Source: Cryptomeria japonica (Eukaryota; Streptophyta; Pinopsida; Cupressales; Cupressaceae). Taken from it: 64,000 bases of DNA. Below the pieces are notes generated by a model. The model did not search any database and was not told the origin of the DNA. It saw only the letters and a program-made list of their open reading frames with translations. Within the stretch, counting starts at the first letter, position 1. Each line of letters opens with the position of its first letter. The stretch is from the NCBI RefSeq assembly GCF_030272615.1, contig NC_081406.1, positions 219,364,997 through 219,428,996 of the forward strand, given 5' to 3'. Position numbers and translations under genes: made by a program. Positions 1 through 11,886 of this stretch are shown piece by piece.

Positions 1-15
1 CACCCTAATTGGTGC

Positions 16-173
16 AAAGAGAGGGAGAGAGGGAGAGAGTGAGAAAGAGAGTTAATGAGAAAGGGGGAGAGGGAGGGGGAGGAGAGAGGGAGAGAATAAG
101 AGAGATATACACCTAAGAGAAGGGGAGAGTGAGATAGACAGGATGAGAGGGAGAGACTTTAGAGATAAAGAAT

Positions 174-219
<46 letters not shown>

Positions 220-334
220 AGTGAAAAAGAGAAAAGGAAGGGGGGAGGTAGGGAGAGAGTGGGAAAAAGATACACTTGACAGAAGGAGGAGAGTGAGATA
301 GAGAGATAGAGGCAGAGAGGGAGAGAGAGAGAGA

Positions 335-377
<43 letters not shown>

Positions 378-378
378 C
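16..378. repeat. GA-rich microsatellite, outer left arm of foldback
   Basis: Almost pure purine tract with long GAGAGA runs at about 177-214 and 318-372, interrupted by short AT-containing islands. It is the mirror of the CT tract at 2236-2741. ORFs through it encode only Ser/Leu repeats and are artefacts. Confidence 0.9.
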
Positions 379-420
379 ATGGAACATTGTTTAGGCACAT
401 AGCGTGTTGATGGAAGATTC

Positions 421-2188
421 GACTAACATAGTGTGTTAGTCACTTTCGCTGATTCGTGGACTGCATGGCCGCCATTTCCTTTTGCCTCGCGAATCAGAAA
501 ATTCGACTAACATAGCATGTTAGTAGATTTTGCTGATTCATGGGCTATGTGGCCACCATTTTCTTTTGCCTTGCAAAACCTGTGAATTCAACTAACATGG
601 TGTGTTAGTCGCTTTCGCTGTTTCGCAGACTGCGTGGCCGCCATTTCTTTTTCTTCGCGAAACAATGAATTCGACTAACATAGCGTGTTAGTCGCTTTCA
701 CTAATTCGCGGGCTATGTGACACAAACGAAGTGACTACATCGGGGAAGCATATGCCGATAAGACCAAAAAAACCCAATAAGGAGAGTAAGGTTAGTCAAT
801 CGCAACCGTTCATTGCACCTTACAGTGACAAGTTAGTCAATCGTGTTAGTGACAGGTTAGTCAATTGTGTTAGCGATAGGTTAGTACAACATGTTAGCGA
901 TAGTTTGGTCAATCGCAACTGTTCATTGCAAAATCGACGGTGTAAAACGTGCGACTAACACACATGTTAGTCGATCCGTACTATCATTTTGGACCTAGAA
1001 TAGACGCGTCCGGTGCAAGAAGACTCATCGGGATATCTTACGCTATCGGAGAAACATTTTTAGAGTTCTGCCAATACCCAATGGGCATAATGCCACAAAG
1101 GTCAAATCTATCAGGGAGACTATAACTATCGGAAGCAAGGAAAATACGCTATGCCGACGCCCGATGAAGCAATCAATGAAAGTTACGCCGATCAAAAATA
1201 AACTTAGGGATGTCATCTGGCTCCAAAACGACAGTACGAATTGACTAACACGCACGTTAGTTGTGAGTTTTACACCATCGATTTTGCAATAAATGGCTGC
1301 AATCGACTAACACGTCACTATCACACTCTACGAAAAGGTCTTTCTGGAGCCAAAATAGCTTCAGCCCATTCACTAACATGCATGTTAGTCAATCCGTACT
1401 ATCGTTTTGGAGCCAGATGACATCCCTAACTTTATTTATGATCGGCGTAACTTTCACCAATTGCTTCAGCGAGCGTCAGCATAGCGTATTTTCCTTGCTT
1501 CGGATAGTTATAGTCTCCCTGATAGATCTGACCTCTATGGCATTCTACCCATCAGGTATCGGCACAACTCTAAAAATGTTTCTCCGATAGCATAAGCTAT
1601 CCTGATGAGTCTTCTTGCATCGGACGTGTCTATTGTAGGTCCAAAATGATAGTACGAATCGACTAACACATGTGTTAGTCATGCGTTTTACACCGTCAAT
1701 TTTGCAATGAACGGCTGCGATTGACTAACCTGTCGCTAAAACAATTGACTAACCTGTCGCTAACACGATTGACTAACTTGTCACTGTAAGGTGCAATGAA
1801 CGACTGCGATTGACTAACCTTACTCTCCTTATTGGGTTGTTTCAGTCTTATCGGCGTATGCTTCCCCAATGTAGTCACTTCGTTTGTGTCACGCAACCTG
1901 CGAATCAGCGAAAGCGACTAACACACTATATTAGTCGAATTCGCTATTTCGCGAAGAAAAAGAAATGGCGGCCACGCAGTCCGCGAAACAGCGAAAGCGA
2001 CTAACACGCCATGTTAGTTGAATTCACAGGTTTCACAAGGCAAAAGAAAATGGCGGCCATGTAGCCCACAAATCAGCGAAATCTACTAACACGCTATGTT
2101 AGTCGAATTTACTATTTCGCGGGGCAAAAGGAAATGGCGGCCACGCAGTCTGCGAATCAGCGAAAGCGACTAACACGCTATGTTAGTC
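421..2188. repeat. Twelve dispersed copies of palindrome CTAACA-N4/5-TGTTAG
   Basis: A near-palindrome of form GACTAACA(N3-5)TGTTAGTC recurs at about 421, 505, 591, 673, 953, 1243, 1372, 1661, 1918, 1999, 2085 and 2168. Several copies sit in longer homologous modules with GCTTTCGCTGATTCGC and GGCCGCCATTTC motifs. Between them are half-sites (GTTAGTCAATCG) at about 810-920 and 1720-1830. Every copy can form its own small hairpin inside the large one. Such subterminal repeats are often transposase-binding sites in DNA transposons; that role is inference. Confidence 0.8.
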
Positions 2189-2231
2189 GAATCTTCCATC
2201 AACACGCTATGTGCCTAAACAATGTTCCATG

Positions 2232-2235
<4 letters not shown>

Positions 2236-2270
<35 letters not shown>

Positions 2271-2392
2271 TCTCTCCCTCTCTCTCCCATTCTTTCTTTC
2301 TTAAGTCTCTTTCCCTCTCTACCTCTATCTCTCTATCTCACTCTCCTCCTTCTGTCAAGTGTATCTTTTTCCCACTCTCTCCCTACCTCCCC

Positions 2393-2435
<43 letters not shown>

Positions 2436-2741
2436 TCTCTCCCATTCTTTCTCTCTTAAGTCTCTCTCCCTCTCTGCCTCTATCTCTCTATCTCACTCTC
2501 CTCCTCTGTCATGTGTATCTCTTTCCCACTCTCTCCCTACCTTCCCCACTCCCTTTCTCTTTTTCACTTACATCTCTCTCTCTCTCCAATTTTTTATCTC
2601 TTAAGTCTCTCCCTCTCAGTCTCTATCTCTCTATCTCTCTATCTCACTCTCCTCCTCTCTCAGGTCTATCTCTCTCCCATTCCCTCCCTCTCCTCCCCCT
2701 CTCTCCATCTCTTAGGTCTGTCTCTCTCCCATTACTTTGTT
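2236..2741. repeat. CT-rich microsatellite, outer right arm of foldback
   Basis: Pyrimidine tract with long TCTCTC runs at about 2238-2276 and 2400-2435. It counterpairs with 16-378 but is longer, so the CT block has expanded or the left arm is cut by the window edge. Confidence 0.9.
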
Positions 2742-5434
2742 GAGGGAATTTGCAAACGTATGGGGGAAGTGGACTTTTGATTACTTAAAAATGATTATGT
2801 TATTATGGACAATGATTTTTTAGTTTATTTAATAATGTTATTAAAGATAAATGTTTGGGCACTCAATTTGAAGATCTCAAACTAAATATTTCTTGTTGAT
2901 TGTGATGATAAATTTATTTTATTGTATTTCTATAAGTTAATATTTCTCCTATGATGATAAATTAGAGATTTGACCTTCACATAAAAATCTTACTAATATG
3001 AATATTGATAAGGAAAAGTGTTTTTCTATGAATGAACAAACTTCTTACCTTGGTAAATTTGTAGAGCATGGGTTAGAAATACTAGTTATTCATGGTGCAA
3101 ATGATGTTGAGATTATTCTTTAAATTCATTAATTAAATGTGTTGACCCTAATAATGTTGATTGTGAAGAGGTTTTGAACTCAAGGCAAAATCATTCTAGA
3201 ACTTATCCACAAGGGCGGTTCTATTGTGGATATTTTTTTATGAAGGAATTAAATTGGATAAAAACTCTAAAATCCTTACCTCTTCTTCAAACACATTTCA
3301 TATAGACTTACATCATGCTTGGATTGAAGGATTGAATTTTAATTTTGAGTCTAAAATGAAAAATAAATTCAACATTTGTAGTGGTAATATATTATAACTT
3401 TCTATCCATGAGTTTGATAAAAATGCATGTGATAGTGGATCTATTAATTTTATATGAATCATGACCTAGTTACAATGATGTGGATGAGTTGCAATATAAG
3501 ATGAAGATACATATCAATTTGATGCAACTCATATTGAGGAGGTGCCTTTGTATTAGCATTTTTGTTTTGGCGCACCTATGTATCATGATAGACATGATTT
3601 AGTTGGAATTTCTTTTGTCTCTATTTTTTTTAATTTTATTCTTCTAAAGTAGAGCTAAAATTAACTTTAATAGGTTAGACCTAGTGTACACTTAGGTATT
3701 CCTTCAACATAGTTCTCATGAAGATTTTGGATTTTATATGGAAGTAATAAATTATGTAAATTCCCATGATAGATCTTTTCTAATGGATTATGAATGCTTT
3801 CATTTCTTAGGTGGTAAAAAAGATATATTGATCTTTTTGAAACCTTATTTTGATGGAGTGTTCTTATTTTGTTGGTATAAAATATTTTATGATTAAAGTG
3901 TTCTATAGAAATTATCTTATGATTAAAGTATTCATAAAGATGAAGCTAACAATTGGTATGTCTCATGGTTTACTAATATTTCCTTTTAGGGTGAACTTAA
4001 ACAAGATTTTATAGAAAGATAGGCACTAAAAGAAATGAGAGAAGGAGAAGGAGATTATGAAGGTGGAGGAGGATAAGAAGGATAATAATAATTAGAAGAA
4101 TATGGAGAAGGAGAAGGAAAATGGGGAGGATGATGAAAAGCATGAGATGATGAGAAGGAAGGAAAGAGAAAGGATAACATTTCACGAATTTGAGCTTCAA
4201 GGAAGGAAGATCTAATTCTTTAATTTCATGCATTTATTCAAAAGGAAAATGTTATTATTTATATGAATCCTACAAGTTATGAATTAATTTGCAAAAAAAA
4301 ATGACCAACCAATTATAAATAAAAGCAAATAAATCAAGGATAGCCAAATAAAGGGTAAGAAAAAATCCAAAAACGAAGCTCTTTATAGATAAATATGTTT
4401 TATATTTAAATTATAATTTTTTAGATATTGATGGATTAGATCTATTTCTCTTATATATATTTGGTTAGAGTCATTAGGACAACAAAAATTAATGTGTAGA
4501 ATATTATGAAGCTTTGGTATAGAAGGAAATAAAAACTATACTGTAGGATATTACACTTAGTAAACACAAAATAAAATTCAAGGTAGGGAAATTTTAAGAA
4601 CATAATGAAGAGTACACCCAAGAATCATATAATTAAAATAAAGATTGAAAAAATATTTCCTTTCATGAGCTAACAAAATAAGTTGCAAAAAATGGTGATG
4701 AATTAAATAGGGTTATAGACATATAAAAGGTACAATATAAAAACATCCACATGATTGTGAGGTCAAAGATTCATAGAAGAAACCTACATGGAGGCATGAT
4801 ACTAAATATAACAATTAAATAAATCACTATGGATCAACATAGAATCAACATGGACCTACAAAAAAATATTGACATTGAATAGAAGTAATGACTAAATTTA
4901 AGGTGAAAAGAAAGAATAGCTATGGAAATAATAGAATAAAATAGAGGTTAAAATAATGATCAAGCTCTAGATCTTTCTATCATCAAGGTAAAAATATTAC
5001 AAGATCACCTATGGATGGTTTGATAATAGGGAATTTCATCATACTTCTAATGAATTGTAGTGGTCTTACTATTGACTTCCTCCCATATTTGATAGTTGAA
5101 ACATGTTAAAGAGAGATGGAATGTAATGCATCTATAGAGATTATATTATAATTTAATAGGTGGATAGGGATGCCAGCATTGACACACATCTCTTAAGTTG
5201 TTTATATTAAATCATTTTTTTTTTTTTGTAATTTACTAGATTAGGTGATGAGTAGGCTTACAGTGGGATTAGTGATTTAATCCCACATTATGTTATTATG
5301 AAGTATACATAAAGGAGGTAAATATCATTACAAGGATAAGTGAAGAGTATGATGTGTACTAATAAATCTTGGAGATATAGTGTAGATTAGATTCTTCTAA
5401 AGGGAATTTGGTGGTGTTAACCTACCTTAAGGGC
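2742..5434. other. AT-rich DNA without a recognisable gene
   Basis: No ORF with coding character on either strand. 4009-4200 is a purine-rich low-complexity stretch (GAAGGAGAAGGAG type) and 5211-5230 has a poly-T run. Phrases around 3000-3900 have short open stretches broken by many stops and could be a very old retroelement body, but I recognise no domain. Confidence 0.5.
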
Positions 5435-5720
5435 CTATTTTATTTAGGGATATATTAGTGAAAATCCCAAGCAAAAGAATGATAATGAAATTAGTGACAA
5501 TCCCATGCTTATCATGTATACTTGAATTATCTATATAATGCATACCATTATTAAAGAAAAATAACCACCGTAACGATATATTCTATTTAGGGATATATTA
5601 GTGAAAATCCCAAGCAAAAGAATGATAATGAAATTAATGACAATCCCATGCTTATCATATATACTTGAATTATCTATATAATGCATACCGTTATTAAAGA
5701 AAAATAACCACCGTCACGAT
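5435..5720. repeat. 143-bp tandem duplication
   Basis: Two adjacent copies, 5436-5578 and 5579-5720, differ at only a few positions (for example CCGTAACGAT versus CCGTCACGAT at their ends). High identity against diverged surroundings indicates a recent local duplication. Non-coding. Confidence 0.9.
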
Positions 5721-5724
5721 CAAT

Positions 5725-7435
5725 GGGAATGGTCGACATTTAGATCCATACCATCTAGAGATGGGAAGGATCACATGTCATGCATTTAGGGAATTCACAT
5801 ATCTAAAAGAATCTATGCTATTTCCTTGGATTGTTGATCCTTAAAATACTTACCAATTATATTTTATTTAGATGAAACACTTATTGTTAGATCAATATAA
5901 TACGTTCATCGATCTCAGAAATAGTATCCCACCCAACACTATCAACTATCTAGAAGTTGTTGTTAGGGTAGGGGAAGTTTGGGAGAGCTATCTGGGGGGC
6001 CTTCCCTGACAACCACAAAATGGACCAATAATTGAATAATAAACCTAACATATAAATTATAAATAATAGATTCAAATCTTAACCAATACATATTAGATTT
6101 AATAATTATATACATATTTTCTATTATGTATCTTAATCTTCTAATATAAAAAAAATATAGCCAAAAATTATTTATAAACTAGGCCCATAATATATTAGAG
6201 GACCTTATATTATAAACCAAAATAATTGTATATCTTAATCTTTTTTATTCAAATGCAACTTTTCATTCTTGTCTCCTATAAAAATAATTTTAGTTGAGAA
6301 TTTTATAATAACAAAAGATCTATTAAAATCTATAATTTAATTTTAAATTTTAGATATAATTAAACATTATAAAAGAAGGGTATTCTTCGTAAATTATTGA
6401 AAATGGGTTGAGAAAAGAATAATTTAATCCTATATGATAGGGATGCATATATGGGAGTAGTTCCAATTTATTCTCAATAGCAAGATATATCAAGATTCAT
6501 CTTTGATGAGTATGATCAATAAAGAGACCCATATAGCTTATTTTTCTTAACCAAGCAAAAGGCTTTGACCACTACTTGTTCTACATTGAATTACTTCTAA
6601 TGGGGTTAGTTTCATAATGCAAGCAAAAAAGTAATAGTCCCAAGATCATCACTTAAACTTGAATTTTTTATATAATACAAGTCAATAGGAGGGAATAATA
6701 ACTAGTTTGATGGGATTGACCTACATTTAATATCCATGTCATCTAGAGATAGGAATGATCGCATGCCATGCATCGGGGATTATTATAGCTATGTTAATCT
6801 ATTATTCTTGTCTTGGAATGTTGAACCTTAAAATGCTCACTAATTTCTTTAAGAGATTACATCGAGTCTCTTAACATAAGGTTTTGGAAAAGTTGTATCC
6901 TATAGGGTTTGGCTATAATATTAACTAAGATAAAAAGATATTAAGATGACTGACAAATTTTTGTGTAATTAAAATAATGTATTAAAAAATAATGAAAAAA
7001 CTATTATAATTTGACATACAATTTAAAATTAGTATTAGTCTAAACGAAAATAAATAAATCACACTAAACAATTAAAAAATCCATTTACAAAACATATTGA
7101 ATAATAATTTCCAACACACAAATTAGAAATGATAAATTCAAATCTACCTATTAAATTTATAAATTGTATACACATTTTTTATTATGATATATGATAGAAA
7201 TAGAAAAGTAGAACTAACAATAGTAAACTAGACCAACCAAAAGAATTATATATTTTATTCTTTCTTATTCAAAAACCACATCCAATCCTTACTCTACTGG
7301 AAAGATGCTTGTCTACAAATAATTACAGTTGAGAAGGTTATAGTAACAAAATATCTTCAAATCTATAAATTTATAGATCAAAAAGAAGGAAGAATATATC
7401 ATGCAAACTTTGTGGATAAGCTTGCAGCAATTGAA
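5725..7435. repeat. Old direct duplication of about 0.7 kb
   Basis: The segment about 5725-6360 reappears diverged at about 6700-7390. Shared landmarks in the same order are CCATNTCATCTAGAGAT at 5746 and 6727, the ATTGAATAATAA stretch at 6031 and 7098, TATACATATTTTNTATTATG at 6108 and 7168, TTATTCAAANNCNAC at 6247 and 7265, and GTTGAGAANNTTATANTAACA at 6292 and 7331. Many indels separate the copies. No coding potential. Confidence 0.6.
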
Positions 7436-9097
7436 TCCATATTCATGTAAAGCCATCTATTTCAGTAGTTTGTCTTGCTGAGAAAAATCCAATCTTTGGT
7501 CATCTCCATCAAGGGTACGAAACCATCTATTTAAAAAGAGATTGTGAATACCATGACAAAACAAAAATGAACAATATAATGGACTGTTGCAGCTAGATTC
7601 TCACCAAAACTAAGCTTGTCCATTCCATTTATTGTTTGTTTTACCCCTTTTCAATGGGTCTGGAAGACAAGCGAGACAAGGCTTATTTTAGGAGCAGGCT
7701 GGGAGGACGATAGTAAAAATCGCAAAGTCTGGATTTACACTTGCCAATCGCATTTGGCTGAAGGTTTCTATATCTTTTACAAATGTATTTTGTCCATATC
7801 TTGTAAAAATATGGCAGAATAGCTACAGTCGAATGGATTCCTCAACGTTCCAAAATGTACGCATGTCTGTGGACATTTGCTTAGCTTCACAATTTGGTAC
7901 TAGGTCACATTAATACCCGCTGATCAAAACAATCCAAGAAAACCCACGATACAATTCCCAGCCAGGCGTGGTGGGAAGAGAAAGGCTGGAGTGAGTCGAT
8001 TCCATAAGGGATCGATTCCCAGCTTGAAAGGGAGATTTGACCAATTCCAAAATTTGATAAGGGCAGCTGCTAACCACGTCAAACAGAAAAAAAGAACCAA
8101 AATCAGCGATGAAATATCCAAGCAAACGAAAAATAAGAAAGAAACAGCATTGCGATTTGGCAAAACATGGTAAGGAGAGATGATTTCCATGGCAAAATAT
8201 AATTGCGGTCCTTACTGGTGCTACCTCCGTCTCATTTCAACTATTGAGCTCTTCAACCCCAAAAGACTCGAAGATCTGCAACATCGTATGAGGCGTTACC
8301 AAAACCAGACATTGATCTTTTCGGATGATCTGCACACAAAAACACTCTGCCTTGCAGAAGCAAACTCCGCCTTCCTATTTCCAACACCAGTTATGGCAGC
8401 CAATGACGAGATCCAGGGTTTCCTTCAGTCTTCTCCATCTAAAAATTCACCAAACAGAATCAAACAAACAGAAAACCCCAATTCCCTCACCCTGACTCTA
8501 AACTTGAGCATCAGAAAATGAAAATGGAATTCAATAGCGGTCTAATTCAAAAAATATGTTTGAAATTATGTTTGGGCAGGAGCGGGAGAGGAGTTTTAAA
8601 ATTCAAATTCAAATTTGACCGAGAGAGTGGCCGACAAATGTTAGCCGCATGCAATTGCTTTCTGTCAACTGCAAACAGCAACATGCCTCCATGTCAGAAG
8701 CTCGATGGTGGGTCCCAAAACGTTTATATGGTGCTATATGGCATGAAAGGGCATGCGATTTTAGGGAGCCGCATCATGGCATGGCATGCCGTTTTGGAGC
8801 CAGAATAGCTACAACCCAAATGAACAGTATATAATTTGTATCAATTTGAATCTATTCAATGTGGGGATTCTTGCGAGACCCCTTCTATATTATGTATAAC
8901 CATTCCTTCAAGCATTTTTTAACAATACCAACTGAATAACTGCTCCAGATACATCTAAAACGTTCAGGTTTTCTGCCTTTTTCATGAGCTTATCAATGTC
9001 ATCAATATCAATCAATGTTGTATGGAGCTGCTTCAACATTGAACTTGGCAGCCATGAGATGCTTAAACAAGATGGACGTCGACATACTCTGCTGCTA
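7436..9097. other. Non-repetitive region with an unconvincing ORF
   Basis: The base composition is less AT-rich than the flanks. An open frame at 8180-8521 (+, 113 codons) has no recognisable domain and no clear splice link to the GTPase exons downstream. It is a conceivable place for the promoter and first exon of the DAR GTPase gene, but no TATA box, transit-peptide-like sequence or donor in the right phase is convincing. The phrase GGAGCCAGAATAGCT at 8795 resembles GGAGCCAAAATAGCT in the foldback loop at 1346. Confidence 0.3.
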
Positions 9098-9640
9098 TAT
9101 GTTACCAGAAACGAGAAACGAGAAAAGCAACAATAACTGCAATGTAACGAGAAACAGAAGTTTAAAGGTTGGGTATAAGAAACAGATTATATATATATAT
9201 AATAAAATTAATTTTAAAAATAAAAATTATAAAACATATCTCTATAAAAATTTTAAACATTCTTTGATTTCATTCTTTCATTTTAAAATAATTTGTATAA
9301 AATATTTCACTTAATTTTGACTTACAAAAATTGCAAATTAATGTTAACTTCAGCTTGAGCTTTATTGGCATTTATAAACTAATGTAAACTCTACCTCTAA
9401 ATTGACGAAAAGATAAAATTATCTAAATTTTTATTTAAATTTTAATGGCAACTGCTAGAAAAACAAAAATCATTACTGAAACGGAGATAAAAATATCTTA
9501 GTTTTTATTTAAATTTTAAAGGCAACTGCTAGAAAAACAAAAATCATTGCTGAAACGGCCGTCCGCAACGGGAAACCCGTTTCTGCCGTCGAAACGCGAA
9601 ACGGAAGTCTCCCGTCGCGTTTCTGGTAACTAGGCGGAGT
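9098..9640. mobile_element. MITE-like unit with GTTACCAGAAACG inverted ends
   Basis: GTTACCAGAAACGAGAAACG near 9101 is answered by the inverted CGCGTTTCTGGTAAC at 9621-9635. The interior is very AT-rich and has no ORF, and the right end has a dense CpG patch (9555-9630) with repeated GAAACG/CGTTTC. Short TIRs, small size and AT-rich body suit a MITE; no clean target duplication is visible, so the call is tentative. Confidence 0.4.
9414..9561. repeat. 74-bp tandem duplication
   Basis: Two adjacent copies; the stretch around GGCAACTGCTAGAAAAAC occurs at about 9447 and 9521 with the same flanks (TTTTTATTTAAATTTTAA before, CTGAAACGG after), differing at a few bases. Confidence 0.85.
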
Positions 9641-9699
9641 CTGCTGCAACAAGTAGATCCACAATAAGAACATTGCTTTTCTCCAGGTCCACATTGTGG

Positions 9700-9868
9700 C
9701 CGCTACAAAATTGCTATGGAACATCTTCTGCAACAACTTTGTGACTGTTGTGGAATGACTTCTGATGCAACTGTGTGATTGTTGTGGAACAACTTCTACA
9801 GCAACTGTATGACTGTTGTGGAATGACTTGTGCAGCAATTATGTAGCTACTGTGGAAGAGTGTCTCCC
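9700..9868. repeat. 34-bp minisatellite, about 4-5 copies
   Basis: Units aligned at 9734, 9768, 9802 and 9836 share CAACTNTGTGACTGTTGTGG followed by a variable AATGACTTCTG; a degenerate copy precedes 9734. The open minus-strand frame across it is a by-product of the 34-bp repeat. Confidence 0.8.
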
Positions 9869-11818
9869 TTAGCTGTTTAGCTGTTTTAACCATCTCATCC
9901 TCATTATGGTGGCTCAGCTTACCTTTGCATTTCTCTATGAATTTATTCTCATATTACAGCTCTGACTTCTCCAAACAGACCAGAAGTGATATTAAAGGGT
10001 ACGGTTTATAGGTTGTCATTTTGACATGTTACTTCTTGTTGTTGGAATCTGGAGTGCACTCTGTTGTAGACAATGCATTTCTAACCAGATTTGTGAGGTG
10101 AATAATTACTTGCAGGTGATGATAAGAGTTCTGCGTGCTGATGAAATTTTTCTCTCAAGTCCTTTACAGTGTTCCCTACATGTTGAGTCAACCCAAATTT
10201 TACATCTATTTGGGGTTGAACCTGGTTCTTTTGTGTGGCAACACTCCCAACCTCAATCATTAGACTACAATCTTATTTGATTATGCTTGGTAGCATTTGA
10301 TTATCTTGCTTTATTTTCTTAAGATTAGTGCCCTCAAGTCTAGTTTTTGTTGTTCTAGTAAATAATTCTTCACAATGTAATTATTTTTCTTCTCAATTTA
10401 AGAAATGCTGATATTTACATTCTCAACTTTCAAAGGAAGGATTTGTGGAGAAGTTCATTTGCCAATTTGGCAGTAATTTGTCATTCATATTCTGTAGGTA
10501 TCCAATTTGTATCTGTGTTTCATCAATAAAGTTGTAATGTTGGAATACCATTTTAGTTGCCTTTTATGTAGCTTAACTGTTAGTGGATGGTTATAAATTG
10601 GGCATGAATAGATCTCATGCACTAGCTAATATTTTTATTAATTAGAGCATGTCTGAATTCTTTTTGTTCTTTTGGGGATGCTCGGAGATATTAGATGCGA
10701 TCGAACAAATTATTTTGTGACAGACCTGAAGTTTCTCTAAGATGGTACTTTTAACAGTTACAAAGTTGGAATGAACTTGTTGAAATATATTTCCAGAATT
10801 GAATGTATCGTTTAAATGTAATGCTTTGTATTACAGTTCCAGATTTAGCTCGGCAAAGGCACCTATTCTGTTCAAAAGATACAGATTGATCACATGTATT
10901 TCTGAATCTTCAGAGAAAAATGGTATGTTCCATGTCTCAAATGACTTATGGTTTATTGGCTCTTGATCTAATTTCTTTGTTTCTTTGGCTTGGTATATCC
11001 TCTTTGCCTATTGAAAATCTACGTTTGAGAGGCATGGACTGTATATGTATTGTTTAATTAATAATTTAATTGTTGTGCGAAATGAAAGTTTGACAGCCAC
11101 TTTAGAGATTACTGATTAGAAGCAGCAGGAGTAAAATTTTAATTTGTTAACTTATATAAATTATAATATTTATATAAATCAAGGCTGTTTCTTTGAATCC
11201 ACCCAGTTTATGCTATGTCTGGGTAACTTTTTCAATATTTCGTAGACTTGTTAGTATATTATGGACCTAAGTTTGCAGGAAACATCATAGGGAGCCCGTA
11301 TTGACATTTTGCCAGTTCCATAATGGAAATACCTGGAAACATTTCAAAACACCTGATCGGGCCAGCGTAATCCATAAACATCTCAGAAATGTTTGGGATG
11401 TTTATGGATTCTTCCTATATAAATTTTTTTCTTTTAATGTGTTCTATACAAATGTTATTGTGCTTTTTAATATTAGGGGTTTGATGAAAATCAGTTTTTC
11501 CAGATTCAGTCTCCAATTTCATTTACTTTACCTGATAACAGAGCTATGGGTTACTCCTGTCAATTAACTGTAGTCTCAGTTGTCAAAGTGTCTGTGGAGC
11601 ACTGCATAGCGTGCTTCCCTTTTCTCTTATTTGATTTTCTATATCAATCTAAGGTAGGTAAATGTAAATTTAAAATAAATTTACAAGAATTTTGTAGCCA
11701 AAGATCACTATTGTTTTATAATTCAATATAAATTTGACATCCATCAAGAAAGACACAAAAATATTACTAATACTCCATAACCAAGTAAAGTTTTATACAC
11801 AATCTTGATTTGTTGCAG
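9869..11818. other. Probable 5' region or intron of the DAR GTPase gene
   Basis: AT-rich, no repeats or TE domains seen and no long ORF. Its lack of repetitive character differs from the flanks and suits old intronic or 5' flanking DNA. No exon could be assigned with confidence. Confidence 0.35.
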
Positions 11819-11886
11819 TTTAAATGACAATGTTACTGGAAAAAGATGATGTTGCCAAATCACAAGCAGGATACCCTTTTCCCAAG
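11819..11886 (+). CDS. Candidate upstream exon of the DAR GTPase gene
   Basis: A 68-base block is bordered by a good acceptor (pyrimidine-rich tract, TTGTTGCAG) and a consensus donor (AAG|GTGAGC). Ending in phase 0, it joins in frame to the exon at 22085. In that frame a TAA at 11821 is followed by ATG at 11824, giving 21 codons beginning MTMLLEKDD and ending GYPFPK. The relatives are plastid proteins with an N-terminal transit peptide, which this exon does not supply, so it could be part 5' UTR, an alternative first exon, or a chance match. A transit-peptide exon may lie elsewhere. Confidence 0.35.

Larger units (their letters stand above)
1..2741. mobile_element. Giant foldback (long inverted repeat) element
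   Basis: The sequence from about 1 to 1262 is the approximate reverse complement of about 1371 to 2632-2741; the segment ending at 1262 pairs with the one starting at 1371, leaving a loop of about 108 bp. Examples: 404-480 pairs with 2130-2215, and 1200-1262 pairs with 1371-1440. Arms are diverged by scattered substitutions and small indels, so this is an old duplex rather than an assembly mirror. The outer part of each arm is GA-rich (left) or CT-rich (right), the inner part holds repeated palindromes. No transposase ORF is present. Foldback (FB-like) transposons and large MITEs have this architecture; the family is not recognised. The left end may lie beyond the window. Confidence 0.8.

Noticed and set aside
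1-2741. Foldback as an assembly artefact
   Set aside because: The arms differ by many substitutions and indels and have different microsatellite lengths, unlike a mirrored misassembly.
2222-2743. Long plus-strand ORF of Ser/Leu/Pro repeats (and its mirror at 159-398)
   Set aside because: It is translation of a CT/GA microsatellite; open in several frames because the repeat lacks stop codons.
4009-4233. Leu-rich minus-strand ORF resembling a membrane segment
   Set aside because: Arises from a purine-rich low-complexity tract on the plus strand.
8180-8521. 113-codon ORF as first exon of the DAR GTPase gene
   Set aside because: No family similarity, no suitable donor near its end and no transit-peptide character.
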